This document shows positions 1 through 9,128 of a stretch of 64,000 bases of DNA, one piece after another. A program made the position numbers and the translations under genes. The notes below the pieces were generated by a model. That model saw only the letters and a list, made by a program, of their open reading frames with translations. It did no database searches and was not told where the DNA came from. Numbering within the stretch: position 1 is the first letter of the stretch; every line of letters begins with the position of its first letter. The stretch comes from Faucicola osloensis_D (GTDB lineage Bacteria > Pseudomonadota > Gammaproteobacteria > Pseudomonadales > Moraxellaceae): NCBI GenBank assembly GCA_020041925.1, contig CP083409.1, one strand, 5' to 3'.

Positions 1-1851
1 ATGACCAACGATGTGCGTGTGGTGCTCATCAAATTGGCTGAGCGTACTTTTGCGATGCGAGAGCTGTCGTATGCCAGCCCAGAGCGTCAGCAACGGGTCG
101 CCCGTGAGGTCATGACAATCTACGCGCCGCTAGCGCATCGTATGGGTATTGCACAGCTTAAATGGGAGCTTGAGGACTTATCATTTCGTTATCTTGCGCC
201 TGACCGCTACAAAGAAATCGCCAAATTACTCTCTGAAAAACGTAGCGAGCGCGAAACCTATATCGATCGGGTTGCCCAACAACTGCGCGAGGCGTTAGCT
301 GCCCAAGGGATTGACGGGGAAATCACCGGTCGTGTCAAACACATCTATTCGATTTATCGTAAGATGAAACTCAAATCACTGTCGTTTGACCAGTTATATG
401 ATATCCGCGCACTGCGGGTACTGGTGCATAACAATGCCGATTGTTATCACGTATTGGGGCTGGTGCATGGTTTATGGCGCTATATTCCCGAACAGTTTGA
501 TGACTATATCACCAACCCAAAAACCAATGGCTATCGCTCGCTACATACCGCGGTGATTGCCGAGAACAAATCGCTGGAAGTACAAATTCGCACTTTTGAC
601 ATGCACTATGAAGCCGAACTTGGCATGTGTGCACACGTCAATTACAAAGAAGGCACCAAAAACAAAAAAGACGACTATCTGACCAAAAAAATTAGCTCAC
701 TGCGTCAGTTATTGCTCAATCAAGAAAATGCTGACAATCATGACCCCTTAAAATTTGTATTAGATAAACATGTTGAGCATGAGCATGGCGAGCTCGATGA
801 AGAAGAACAAGTCGTTGATTTTGGTGAATTCGAGCGGATTTATGTGTTTAGTCGTGATGGTGACATCATCGAATTGCCCAAAGGCTCAACTGTGCTCGAT
901 TTTGCCTATCATGTGCATACCCATGTCGGCAATCGCGCCCAAGCCGCTCGCGTCAACAAACGCTATGTGCCGCTGACCTATCAGCTCAAAACAGGCGAAC
1001 AAGTTGAGATTATTACCAAGCAATCACGCGAGCCAAACCGTGATTGGCTAGTGGCATCCTTAGGTTATATCAATACCAGTCGCGCTCGCAGCAAACTGCG
1101 CCAATGGTTTAATAAGCAAGACCGTGATAAAAATATCGAAACAGGTAAGCACATATTAACCAAAGAATTGGCGCGCATGTCGGTACACCCTAACAGTATC
1201 GATTTAAATGATTACGTCAAATTTTTTAATGCCAAAAACAGTGATGATATTTTGGTAGGGCTAGTCAATGGCAACGTTGAATTGCATAATTTGACCGGTC
1301 ATATCAGTCGTCATTTAGATTTAGAACCCGAAGTCACTGATACTGAGCTTATCCCCAGCATTCACCCCAAAGCCACAGGCAAGCTAGATGCGTATAAAAT
1401 CGAAGTCGATGGCTTAGATAACATTGCTATTCACTTGGCAAATTGCTGCTCGCCTGTGCAAGGTGAGCCAATTGCGGGTTATATCACCCAGTCCAATGGC
1501 GTATCCGTCCACCGCAGTGATTGCGTCGAATACGAGCGACTGGTGGAGCGTGAGCCTGAACGCGCTATTAGTGCTGCTTGGTATGGCAATAAAGGCAAAA
1601 GCCAATTGGTACAAATATACCTTGAATCGTATGACAGGCGGGGCTTGCTCAAAGACTTGACCCAAATCATCGACCAAGAAAATGTCAATATCCGCCAAGT
1701 TGATACCCTAAGCGGGGATGATGATATCGCGCGGTTGAATTTTACCATAGAAGTAACGGGGCTAAGTCAGTTGTCCAAGCTGCTAGCAAAACTAGAGCAG
1801 CAACATGGTATTATCTTGGCGCGTCGTATCGTCAATAACAACAAGTCTTAA
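1..1851 (+). CDS. relA: RelA-type (p)ppGpp synthetase, 5' end outside window
   Basis: Stringent-response enzyme that transfers pyrophosphate from ATP to GDP/GTP on starved ribosomes. The 616 visible residues start inside the family's HD-like region (DVRVVLIKLAER, then YAPLAHRMGI and LKWELED); a full RelA is about 740 residues, so the first ATG here is internal and the N-terminus is cut by the window. The synthetase domain lies at about 100-235 (YDIRALRV near 133, FDDYITNPKTNGYRSLHT near 166, EVQIRT near 193). A TGS domain follows at about 279-340, then a Cys-containing segment (NCCSPVQGE) and a C-terminal ACT domain. LKWELED and FDDY.NPK.NGY fit RelA better than SpoT. Whether the hydrolase site is dead cannot be judged because those residues lie upstream. 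mutM follows after 26 bp on the same strand. Confidence 0.93.
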   Translation: MTNDVRVVLIKLAERTFAMRELSYASPERQQRVAREVMTIYAPLAHRMGIAQLKWELEDLSFRYLAPDRYKEIAKLLSEKRSERETYIDRVAQQLREALAAQGIDGEITGRVKHIYSIYRKMKLKSLSFDQLYDIRALRVLVHNNADCYHVLGLVHGLWRYIPEQFDDYITNPKTNGYRSLHTAVIAENKSLEVQIRTFDMHYEAELGMCAHVNYKEGTKNKKDDYLTKKISSLRQLLLNQENADNHDPLKFVLDKHVEHEHGELDEEEQVVDFGEFERIYVFSRDGDIIELPKGSTVLDFAYHVHTHVGNRAQAARVNKRYVPLTYQLKTGEQVEIITKQSREPNRDWLVASLGYINTSRARSKLRQWFNKQDRDKNIETGKHILTKELARMSVHPNSIDLNDYVKFFNAKNSDDILVGLVNGNVELHNLTGHISRHLDLEPEVTDTELIPSIHPKATGKLDAYKIEVDGLDNIAIHLANCCSPVQGEPIAGYITQSNGVSVHRSDCVEYERLVEREPERAISAAWYGNKGKSQLVQIYLESYDRRGLLKDLTQIIDQENVNIRQVDTLSGDDDIARLNFTIEVTGLSQLSKLLAKLEQQHGIILARRIVNNNKS

Positions 1852-1877
1852 TGCTTTAAATAGGAGTCACACGGCAT

Positions 1878-2786
1878 ATGCCAGAATTGCCCGAAGTGCA
1901 GACGACAGCGACGAGTCTGCAACCTTTGCTCAATCAAACCGTTGAAAAAGTTAGCGTCTTTCAGCCCAAATTGCGCTGGGCGGTGCCTGATGACTTGGTG
2001 AGTTTGGTAGATTATCAACTTGTCGACATTGAGCGCCGAGCCAAATATCTGATTCTCACCTTTAAACGTAAAGGCGGCGCGGTGCAAAAAAAACTGCTCA
2101 TCCACTTGGGGATGTCGGGTAGCTTACAGCAGCATCCTGTGGGGTTTGACAAGCGTAAACACGATCACGTGATTTTGACGTTTAATGATGGCAAAAAACT
2201 CACCCAACTGCATTATCATGACCCACGGCGGTTTGGCATGTTACTGTGGCTGGATGACTATGAAGACAAGCTGATTACCCATTTGGGTGTAGAGCCATTG
2301 TCAGAAGACTTTAGCGCTGACTATCTATATCACCATATCCACAATCGCAAAAAACTGATTGAACGCCCCATCAAATCGGTGATTATGGCACAAGAGATTG
2401 TGGTCGGTGTGGGCAATATCTATGCAACTGAAAGCCTATTTTTATCAAAAATTCATCCGTTGACCCCTGCCTATCTCATCAGCCATGAACAGCTGACCAC
2501 CTTGGTCGCCCATATTCGACAAGTCCTACAAACATCAATTGAAAAAGGCGGCTCAACGTTAAAAGATTTTACCGTAGCGGATGGACAAACGGGGTATTTT
2601 CAGCAGACGTTATTGGTGTATGGGCATAAAGGCGGTAATTGCCCAAGCTGTGGCGCTACCATTGAAAACGTCAAAATCAATCAGCGTGCCAGCACGTTCT
2701 GTCCCACTTGCCAGCCGCTGATAAACCGCAAAAAAACAGTGAAAAAACCACTCAAAAAAACGCTCAAAAAACCGCTCAAAAAATAA
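1878..2786 (+). CDS. mutM: Formamidopyrimidine-DNA glycosylase (MutM/Fpg)
   Basis: Base-excision repair glycosylase/AP lyase removing 8-oxoguanine and formamidopyrimidines. The N-terminus is the diagnostic PELPEV: Pro2 is the catalytic imine-forming residue after Met removal, followed by the catalytic Glu3. The conserved Lys is in ERRAKYL near residue 57. A C-terminal zinc finger with two CxxC pairs (CPSCG and CPTCQ) is near residues 255-275. The chain is 302 aa, about 30 longer than usual, because of a Lys/Pro-rich tail of alternating KK and PLKK/TVKK units (about 280-302) that is probably disordered and DNA-attracting. An AGGAG lies upstream of the ATG. It sits 26 bp after relA and could be cotranscribed. 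Confidence 0.95.
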   Translation: MPELPEVQTTATSLQPLLNQTVEKVSVFQPKLRWAVPDDLVSLVDYQLVDIERRAKYLILTFKRKGGAVQKKLLIHLGMSGSLQQHPVGFDKRKHDHVILTFNDGKKLTQLHYHDPRRFGMLLWLDDYEDKLITHLGVEPLSEDFSADYLYHHIHNRKKLIERPIKSVIMAQEIVVGVGNIYATESLFLSKIHPLTPAYLISHEQLTTLVAHIRQVLQTSIEKGGSTLKDFTVADGQTGYFQQTLLVYGHKGGNCPSCGATIENVKINQRASTFCPTCQPLINRKKTVKKPLKKTLKKPLKK

Positions 2787-3008
2787 CGAGTCTGCATTAA
2801 CGTAAAAAAACCTGCGGCAAAGACAATTTTACTTGATAATTCTTGGCAAAATTGATGTAATGTTCCTGAACTATTCAGCAAAAACCTAGCAAAACTTGTT
2901 AGGTACAACCTGTCAGTCGACCCCAGTTATTTGGTTATCTAGTTGCCTAATTATTTATTTAGCTAGTTACCTCGTTAATGGGGGCTTGCTGCCAGTTAGG
3001 AACCTGCT

Positions 3009-3419
3009 ATGAAACGATTAAATACGATTGCGTCAGCCGTAGCCTTGATGATTGCAACGATGACTTGCAGCTTTGCCGCTACCGAAATTGATGAAAAAGA
3101 TTTTGGTCCAACCTATGGCTCCATGGTCGCTGATACCATTGTGGGTAAGCCATTGGGCGCATTGGCAGTGGTGGGCGGCGTGGTGACGGCGATTGCCAGT
3201 ATGCCATTTACCATCTATAACGATGAAATCGATCAGGTAGAACGCAAGCTGATTCTTGAGCCACTGGCGGCACTCGATCGCTGCTTGGGCTGTACCCCTG
3301 CTGAAGACCAGTATTTTCGCTCACAGCGCCCTAATAATAACCAAGTGCGCGTCATCGTTGATGGGCCTTCTGAGATTTTAATCGACACCAACCAAAAAGT
3401 TGTCGTTAAAACCCCTTAG
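3009..3419 (+). CDS. Small exported protein of unknown function
   Basis: A 136-aa protein with a clear Sec signal peptide: a KR start, a hydrophobic core, and likely cleavage after SFA-A near residues 23-24. The mature part has one apolar Gly/Val-rich stretch (about 50-68, LGALAVVGGVVTAIASMPF), then a charged segment ending in LEPLAALDRCLGC with two cysteines and a polar C-terminus. Moraxellaceae encode many small envelope proteins with this signal peptide plus VVGG/SLPF-type hydrophobic segment, so a periplasmic or membrane-associated location is likely, but no function is known to me. AGTTAGGA precedes the ATG and a good terminator follows, so it looks like a single-gene unit. Confidence 0.75.
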   Translation: MKRLNTIASAVALMIATMTCSFAATEIDEKDFGPTYGSMVADTIVGKPLGALAVVGGVVTAIASMPFTIYNDEIDQVERKLILEPLAALDRCLGCTPAEDQYFRSQRPNNNQVRVIVDGPSEILIDTNQKVVVKTP

Positions 3420-3441
3420 TTTTTTCGTCAACGATTCAAGC

Positions 3442-3472
3442 AAGCAATTGGCCGCCGCTGATTGCTTTTTTT
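3442..3472 (+). terminator. Rho-independent terminator after the exported protein
   Basis: Arms AAGCAAT (3442-3448) and ATTGCTT (3461-3467) with a 12-nt loop, running into a T tract to 3472. It is placed 23 bp after the stop at 3419. Confidence 0.8.
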
Positions 3473-3572
3473 ATGACTGTTATGTTCATGATAACTTTTT
3501 TGCACCCATAAATTGTTTGCTATAGTCGCTTTTAAACGAGTCTTATCATCATTTGTCAACATTTGGCTTACT

Positions 3573-3608
3573 GCTCGTATAAAAAAGCGCTCGTATAAGC
3601 TTGTATAA
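3573..3608 (+). repeat. Three short repeats GCTCGTATAA upstream of the hydrolase gene
   Basis: GCTCGTATAA occurs at 3573-3582 and 3589-3598, and GCTTGTATAA at 3599-3608, immediately upstream of the ribosome binding site of the gene starting at 3638. They may affect promoter or leader function; no role is known. Confidence 0.6.
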
Positions 3609-3637
3609 AAAGTTGATTACCAAGGAAGATAACAGTC

Positions 3638-4537
3638 ATGTCGAACCTAAATCTAAAAACACCGTCAGCATTAGCCACACTCCCTACGCAGCAAACCATT
3701 CAAATAGCCACCAAACACCCTGCCACCCTGGCGGCGACTATATTTCGACCTAATACGGTCAAAGCAGCAGTGATGATTGCGCCGGCAACAGGTATCAAAC
3801 GGCAGTTTTATCAAAATTTTGCGCAGTATTTAATGGAGCATGGCTATGGCGTCATCAGCTATGACAATGAAGATATTGGCGAGTCGATGCAAGGCAACAT
3901 CAAGCACTCTAATGCGTCACTGATTAGTTGGGGGCGCTACGATATGACTGCGGTGCTTGATAGGCTGATTCAAGAGTTTCCCAACACCACCTATCATTTG
4001 GTCGGTCATAGCGCGGGCGGTCAATTATTTGGTTTGATGCCCAATCATCACAAGCTCACATCCGTGTTTAACGTTGCCTGTTCGTCTGGGCGAATCCGCA
4101 ATATGGCGATGCCGTATCGTGCCAAAGCCATGTGGTTTATGGATGTATTTATTCCTGTGTCCAATGTGTTGTTTGGCTACACCCAATCAAGCAAAATTGG
4201 CATGGGCGAAGACTTGCCCAAAAACGTTGCCAAACAGTGGCGAGATTGGTGCAATGGCGCAGGCTATATCAAAACCGCCTTCGGTAAAACAGTGAAAACC
4301 CACTATTACAATGAGGTTAACTTGCCTGCTATGTGGGTGAATGCCCCAGATGATGATATCGCCAATGATAAAAATGTCGCCGATATGATTCGGGTGTTTC
4401 CCAACATGCAAGCCACCACCCAAACGCTAAAACCCAAAGATTATGGCTTACAGCATATCGGTCATATGAAGTTTTTTAGCCGACAAAACCAGCTACTTTG
4501 GCAGCAAACCCTTGATTGGTTGCACCAACATGGGTAA
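3638..4537 (+). CDS. Alpha/beta hydrolase (serine hydrolase)
   Basis: A 299-aa cytoplasmic alpha/beta-hydrolase-fold protein of the serine aminopeptidase/lysophospholipase-like group. The nucleophile elbow is GHSAGG (Ser125). The acid is likely in NAPDDDIAND (about 243-250) and the catalytic His in the C-terminal QHIGHMKFF. The N-terminal APATGIKRQFY and SYDNEDIGES segments fit the oxyanion-side strand and loop seen in this group. No signal peptide. AAGGAAG lies upstream of the ATG. It stands alone between a terminator and the convergent rluA. The substrate cannot be told from sequence. Confidence 0.85.
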   Translation: MSNLNLKTPSALATLPTQQTIQIATKHPATLAATIFRPNTVKAAVMIAPATGIKRQFYQNFAQYLMEHGYGVISYDNEDIGESMQGNIKHSNASLISWGRYDMTAVLDRLIQEFPNTTYHLVGHSAGGQLFGLMPNHHKLTSVFNVACSSGRIRNMAMPYRAKAMWFMDVFIPVSNVLFGYTQSSKIGMGEDLPKNVAKQWRDWCNGAGYIKTAFGKTVKTHYYNEVNLPAMWVNAPDDDIANDKNVADMIRVFPNMQATTQTLKPKDYGLQHIGHMKFFSRQNQLLWQQTLDWLHQHG

Positions 4538-4647
4538 TTAAACAAGAGGGATGGTGATTATGTCCCTTGTTTGACGCTAACAGTAGGATGAAAACAGCAC
4601 GCTAAACCCTATCATTTTAAAAGATAGATTGCTAAAAACCCACGCGG

Positions 4648-5379
4648 TTAAAACGGCACGGGGCTTTCCCATTCCATCCACACACCCGTATTGGGATGTT
4701 TTAAACGTAATTTGTGTGCATGTAAGCAAAGCCTAGGCGATAAATCAAACGCTTGACCGTCCAATACATCTTGCGCATAGATAGGGTCGCCAAGCATTAC
4801 ATGCCCGATATGCAGCATATGCACGCGTAGTTGATGACTGCGCCCTGTGACCGGATACAAGGCGACACGGCTAACTGCCTTACCCTCACGCAGTTCGTGG
4901 TGCAAGGTTTCATATTTCGTATAGGCGCGTTTATCCCAACTCATATCGACGATATGCTTGGGTTTTTGGGGTGGGTCGTAGCGCACCGGCACATCGATTT
5001 CGCCTTGCTGCGGCGGCGTTCCCCAGACCAGCGCTTGGTATTCTTTGCTCGGAATACGGTCGATAAATTGTTTGCTGATATGGGTTTGCGCCTCGCTGTG
5101 GCGCGCAAAAATAATAATCCCTGAGGTGTCCATATCAAGTCTGTGAATGAGTTTGACGTTTGGGTCGGCTTTGAGCAGTCGCGATTGTAGGCTGACTTTT
5201 AACGCTTTACCATCGACGGATAACAGCCCGTGCGGTTTGTCGATGACCCAAATGTCGTCATCGCGATACAAGGTAACAGATTTGGCAAAATCATCAAAAA
5301 AGCTTTGCGGCTGCTGACTTTCTTCAAGATTACGCTGTGCAATGGATTCTGGGGTTAACGCTTGGGGGAGTTGTCGCAT
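4648..5379 (-). CDS. rluA: RluA-family rRNA/tRNA pseudouridine synthase
   Basis: 243 aa. It isomerises uridine to pseudouridine in structured RNA. The catalytic motif HRLDMDTSG, with the essential Asp after HRL, is near residue 100. Further family segments are DKPHGLLSVDG before it, and PVTGRSHQLRVHML followed by LGDPIYA after it. Overall length, absence of an S4 domain and the PKH/PKQ segment resemble E. coli RluA (23S U746 and tRNA U32) rather than RluC/RluD. Specificity is therefore probable, not certain. It is convergent with the upstream hydrolase gene and lies downstream of hemL on the same strand with a 147-bp gap. Confidence 0.88.
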   Translation of the reverse strand: MRQLPQALTPESIAQRNLEESQQPQSFFDDFAKSVTLYRDDDIWVIDKPHGLLSVDGKALKVSLQSRLLKADPNVKLIHRLDMDTSGIIIFARHSEAQTHISKQFIDRIPSKEYQALVWGTPPQQGEIDVPVRYDPPQKPKHIVDMSWDKRAYTKYETLHHELREGKAVSRVALYPVTGRSHQLRVHMLHIGHVMLGDPIYAQDVLDGQAFDLSPRLCLHAHKLRLKHPNTGVWMEWESPVPF

Positions 5380-5526
5380 GGGTGGTTTTTAGTCTCTAAA
5401 ATCTATTTGATCGAAAATTGATAGTCTTTAAATCACTATTTGCGCTTTGACCTTTGGCAAACTTTGCCAAAGGCAACTGTCCAAACGCAATTAAAAATCC
5501 TTTGGCAAATTTTTTATGTGCAACCG

Positions 5527-6843
5527 TTATGCTTTCGCCATTATCGCAAAGACTTCTTTTGCCGCTTGCAAGGTCGCATCCAAGTCTTCTTGCGAATGCT
5601 CACTACTTATAAAGGCTGCCTCAAAGGCGGATGGCGCAAGATACACACCGCGATCGAGCATACCGTGGAAGAAGGTCGCAAATTTTTGCGCATCGCATTG
5701 GCACACCTCTTCAAAGTTTTGTGGCAATGTATCGCTATCAGTAAAAAACAGCCCAAACATACCGCCACAGCGTGTGGTCTTAAGGCCAATACCCGCATCC
5801 TTCGCCAACTGTTCAAGATTATCAGTCAAATAAACGACTTTTTCACTTAATGCTTCATAAAAACCCTCAGCCGTGAGCAAATCAAACATGGCAATACCGG
5901 CACGCATCGCCAGTGGATTGCCTGATAAGGTGCCTGCTTGATACACGCCGCCTAACGGTGCGATACATTCCATAATCTCACGTTTACCACCAAACGCCCC
6001 GACTGGCAGACCTGCACCGATGATTTTACCAAACGTGGTCAAGTCTGGTGTGATACCAAAATGGGCTTGCGCTGACTGTAAGCCAACCCGAAACCCAGTC
6101 ATCACTTCATCAAAAATTAACACAGCGCCATGCGCGGTACACTCGGCACGCAAGGTATCGTGAAATTGTTGCGTGGGTACAATCATGTTCATGTTGCCGG
6201 CGATAGGCTCGACAATCACACAAGCGATGTCATTGCCAAATTGCGCAAAGCAGTCTTTGATGGCTTGCGGGTCGTTGTAACGAATGGTGAGGGTATGTTT
6301 GGCAAAATCTGCAGGGACGCCTTTTGAGCTGGGTTCACCGATATCTAGCATGCCCGAACCCGCTTTGACCAGTAGACTGTCGCTATGACCGTGATAACAG
6401 CCTTCAAATTTGACAATTTTGTCGCGCCCTGTATAGCCACGTGCTAGCCGAATGGCGGACATGGTGGCTTCAGTACCTGAGCTGGTCATACGGATTAATT
6501 CAACACTGGGAATCAATTCACAGATTTTGTCCGCCACCGTGGTCTCAAACGTGGTGGGGGCGCCAAAGCTTAACCCGTCATCTGCCGCATTTTTGACCGC
6601 TTCGATAATATGGGGGTGGGCATGACCCAAAATCATCGGTCCCCATGAGCCTACATAATCTATGTAGGGTTTGCCCTCGGTATCATACATTTTGCTGCCA
6701 CGGGCACGGCTGATAAACACGGGCGTACCCCCCACGCCTGCAAACGCCCGCACAGGTGAATTTACACCGCCAGGGATGTGGGCTTTGGCTTGTCTAAACA
6801 GTAATTGGTTAGTTGTCGAGTTGTTTGAGTTATTTGAATTCAT
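5527..6843 (-). CDS. hemL: Glutamate-1-semialdehyde 2,1-aminomutase
   Basis: PLP enzyme of the C5 tetrapyrrole pathway, converting glutamate-1-semialdehyde to 5-aminolevulinate. The 438-aa sequence has class-III aminotransferase landmarks: PGGVNSPVRAF near 24-34, SSGTEATMSA (121-130), FDEVMTGFR (244-252) and the PLP lysine Lys273 in FGKIIGAGLPVGAFGG. Length is close to the usual 425-430; the extra is a short Asn/Ser/Thr-rich N-terminus. It supplies haem precursor, which fits the haem-enzyme cluster at 21-25 kb, though no linkage is implied. Confidence 0.96.
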   Translation of the reverse strand: MNSNNSNNSTTNQLLFRQAKAHIPGGVNSPVRAFAGVGGTPVFISRARGSKMYDTEGKPYIDYVGSWGPMILGHAHPHIIEAVKNAADDGLSFGAPTTFETTVADKICELIPSVELIRMTSSGTEATMSAIRLARGYTGRDKIVKFEGCYHGHSDSLLVKAGSGMLDIGEPSSKGVPADFAKHTLTIRYNDPQAIKDCFAQFGNDIACVIVEPIAGNMNMIVPTQQFHDTLRAECTAHGAVLIFDEVMTGFRVGLQSAQAHFGITPDLTTFGKIIGAGLPVGAFGGKREIMECIAPLGGVYQAGTLSGNPLAMRAGIAMFDLLTAEGFYEALSEKVVYLTDNLEQLAKDAGIGLKTTRCGGMFGLFFTDSDTLPQNFEEVCQCDAQKFATFFHGMLDRGVYLAPSAFEAAFISSEHSQEDLDATLQAAKEVFAIMAKA

Positions 6844-7051
6844 GGGGCTCTCAGCTGGATAAATTTTTGCCTATTTTAACAAAATTCGGGGGTATTGAAT
6901 ACGCTTGCCGCCTATCTTGACTTTGGCTGGCGAAAAATAGGCGATTGTCGATAAAAAAATGTGGTTTTGGCTTTTTTGATATGTCCCCACCTTTTGGCAG
7001 CAGTGGTTTGGCGGCAATAGTAGCGAACTACTTGCTGCTATCTTTAACGCT

Positions 7052-7079
7052 AAAAACCCCAATGCCGTGCACTGGGGTT
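7052..7079 (-). terminator. Terminator of the ppk2 gene
   Basis: Arms AACCCCA (7055-7061) and TGGGGTT (7073-7079). Read on the minus strand the second arm runs into a T tract (complement of 7052-7056). It lies 47 bp downstream of the ppk2 stop. Confidence 0.8.
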
Positions 7080-7126
7080 ATTGTGTTGTTGTTTTGCGGT
7101 GTTTGACCCATTATTTTACTGGGTAA

Positions 7127-8380
7127 TTATTTGTGGGCTTTAAACGAGATATTGGGTACTGCCAATTCGTTATATTCGCCTTTTTCATATAAAGCCCCGG
7201 CACGACCCACAATCAATGGGTCAACTGTCCCCACGACTTTAGGGTCTTTATTGTCGTAAGGTAGTTTGCTAAGTACATAGCGCATGGCATTCAAACGCGC
7301 GCGTTTTTTATCGGTTGACTTGATGACAATCCAAGGTGACTCTGCACTGTCCGTGTTAAAGAACATGGTTTCTTTGGCAAGGGTGTAATCATCCCATTTG
7401 TCGAGTGACGCTTTATCAATCGGTGAGAGTTTCCATTGTTTGAGCGGATGGGCTTCACGCTCGGCAAAACGGCGGCGCTGCTCTTCACGACTGACTGAGA
7501 ACCAAAATTTGATTAAATGAATACCTGAGCTAATCAGATGTTTTTCAAACTCTGGGACTTGGCGCATAAAGTCATTGTATTGCTCTTCGGTACAAAAACC
7601 CATGACACGCTCGACACCAGCACGGTTATACCATGAACGGTCAAATAGCACGATTTCGCCCTTGGTCGGTAAATGCTGGACATAACGCTGGAAGTACCAT
7701 TGACCCGCTTCTTGCTCGGTGGGTTTTTCAAGGGCGACGACTTTGGCACCGCGCGGGTTTAGATGTTCCATAAAGCGTTTGATGGTACCGCCCTTACCTG
7801 CGGCATCACGACCTTCAAAGATGATGACGATTTTTTGCCCGCTATCTTTGACCCATTTTTGCAGTTTTAATAGTTCGACTTGTAGCTCGTATTTTTGGGC
7901 TTCATAGTTTTTGCGTGACATACGGTTTTTGTAGGGATAACCGCCTTCACGCCAGTTGTCCGCCAATTCGTCGTCTTTGTTGATTTTGCTTTGCACGCTA
8001 GTGGTTTGGCTGCCAAATAGTTTTTTGACTTCGTTGATTTCATCGTTGGACATACCATTGATCAGCGCTTGCAAGTGCTCTGCCATTTTCTCGACATTGC
8101 CTGTGGTTAGGTCTTTATTCATGATGCTTTCGATGGCGCGTTTTTTGGCGTTGGCTTTTTCACTCACCCCTGCTTGCTGCGACTGCTCAAGCAACACTGT
8201 GGGGTCGGTCTCATAAGGTTGGTCAATACGCTCGGTCGATGGTGTTTTAGTGCTGCGGCGCGCTGGGGTGTTGGTAGCTAGGGTCTTGGTAGACTGCGAA
8301 TTTTGGGGCTTCGCTTTATCCGTTTTGGCATTGTCAGTTTTGGCGCTATTTACCGCTGTGCTATTGGGGGGATTTGCCAT
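7127..8380 (-). CDS. ppk2: Polyphosphate kinase 2
   Basis: 417 aa. PPK2 transfers phosphate between polyphosphate and nucleotides. The P-loop is FEGRDAAGKGG (188-198), the second conserved block is LFDRSWYNRAGVERVMGF, and the lid segment is SREEQRRRFAERE followed by KQWKLSPID. A single PPK2 domain (about 150-400) follows a roughly 80-residue N-terminal region rich in Lys, Thr, Asn and Ala that is probably disordered, then a helical linker. Class I members mainly use NDPs; the exact class is not settled by eye. It is monocistronic with its own terminator. Confidence 0.93.
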   Translation of the reverse strand: MANPPNSTAVNSAKTDNAKTDKAKPQNSQSTKTLATNTPARRSTKTPSTERIDQPYETDPTVLLEQSQQAGVSEKANAKKRAIESIMNKDLTTGNVEKMAEHLQALINGMSNDEINEVKKLFGSQTTSVQSKINKDDELADNWREGGYPYKNRMSRKNYEAQKYELQVELLKLQKWVKDSGQKIVIIFEGRDAAGKGGTIKRFMEHLNPRGAKVVALEKPTEQEAGQWYFQRYVQHLPTKGEIVLFDRSWYNRAGVERVMGFCTEEQYNDFMRQVPEFEKHLISSGIHLIKFWFSVSREEQRRRFAEREAHPLKQWKLSPIDKASLDKWDDYTLAKETMFFNTDSAESPWIVIKSTDKKRARLNAMRYVLSKLPYDNKDPKVVGTVDPLIVGRAGALYEKGEYNELAVPNISFKAHK

Positions 8381-8593
8381 GTCTCACTCCTTAAATTCAA
8401 TGGTCGGTTGCTGGGTTGAAGTAAAGTGTAACAAATTATTTACTATTGACTATAGACCATTTAAAACCAAGCCACAATCGCTTTTTGCCCGATATTCTGG
8501 TCATACTTTTTACTTGTAGTCGAGTCAAAAAAGGCGTTTAATAACCTTAGGTATATAAGGGAATTAGTCATCGGGTGAGGATAAATTGGATGA

Positions 8594-8905
8594 CTAAATA
8601 TCTTCAAGCTTTAGCACATCATAAGCAGGGGTTTCATACGGGTGTGCCTGTTTTAACGCTTGCACCACCGCTTTGAGGCACTCATCTGCAACCACCATCT
8701 CGACTCGCCATTCTTCGATTGTTTGTAATTGATTGGTGGTACCAATAAAGGCTTGATTGCCTGCCAATGGCATAAACTGTCCTGTACCCAACACCTGCCA
8801 ACAGCAATACTGATAATTGCCAATCTGCCCTGCCCCTGCGTCAAACAAGGCTTGCTTTACAGCGTCTAAATAATCTGTCGGTATGTATGTGGTGAGTTTA
8901 TACAT
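8594..8905 (-). CDS. Stand-alone NIF3/YqfO-like (CutA-like) domain protein
   Basis: 103 aa. It resembles the PII/CutA-like domain found inserted in NIF3/YqfO proteins but here without the metal-binding halves. Visible landmarks are the N-terminal TTYIPTDYLDAVKQALFDAGAG, the central GNYQYCCW, TGQF.P..GNQAFIG, and the C-terminal HPYETPAYDV. Small proteins of this kind are widespread and uncharacterised; a trimeric sensor-like fold is expected from the family. It lies alone on the minus strand, divergent from the sulfur-transport genes starting at 9129. Confidence 0.8.
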   Translation of the reverse strand: MYKLTTYIPTDYLDAVKQALFDAGAGQIGNYQYCCWQVLGTGQFMPLAGNQAFIGTTNQLQTIEEWRVEMVVADECLKAVVQALKQAHPYETPAYDVLKLEDI

Positions 8906-9073
8906 GGGTTGCCTTATTAAACTGTTAAGCCGTTAAGCCCTATCATCATGGTTTTGTATTTGTTTTAATCTAGCTTTAATCTAACATAGTTTTTTTGCAA
9001 AAAGCCATTTGCTAATCCGTTTTGTCCCCTATCGTTAAATCCGCTTACCAAAAAAATTATCCGTTAAACTAGC

Positions 9074-9103
9074 TATACATTATACAATATTGTATAATAT
9101 ATA
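9074..9103. promoter_or_regulatory. 30-bp palindrome upstream of the yeeE-like genes
   Basis: A perfect 20-bp inverted repeat (9079-9098, half-site ATTATACAAT) is extended by a further 4 paired bases on each side after one mismatch pair. Its right half contains TATAAT, a possible -10. This suggests a repressor site. YeeE/YedE genes are often controlled by persulfide-sensing ArsR-type (BigR/SqrR) repressors that bind AT-rich palindromes, but no such repressor gene is adjacent here. Confidence 0.6.
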
Positions 9104-9128
9104 TTATTGTGAAATACTTAGGTGGCGT

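Noticed and set aside
1414..1748. Antisense frames of 89-94 codons inside relA
   Set aside because: They are antisense to conserved RelA domains and lack ribosome binding sites.
5440..5850. 136-codon plus-strand frame over the hemL 3' end
   Set aside because: It lies antisense to the conserved hemL coding sequence and has no recognisable domain, so it is a shadow frame.
6871..7062. 63-codon frame on the minus strand between ppk2 and hemL
   Set aside because: No ribosome binding site, composition unlike a protein, and it overlaps the ppk2 terminator region; it was judged a chance frame.
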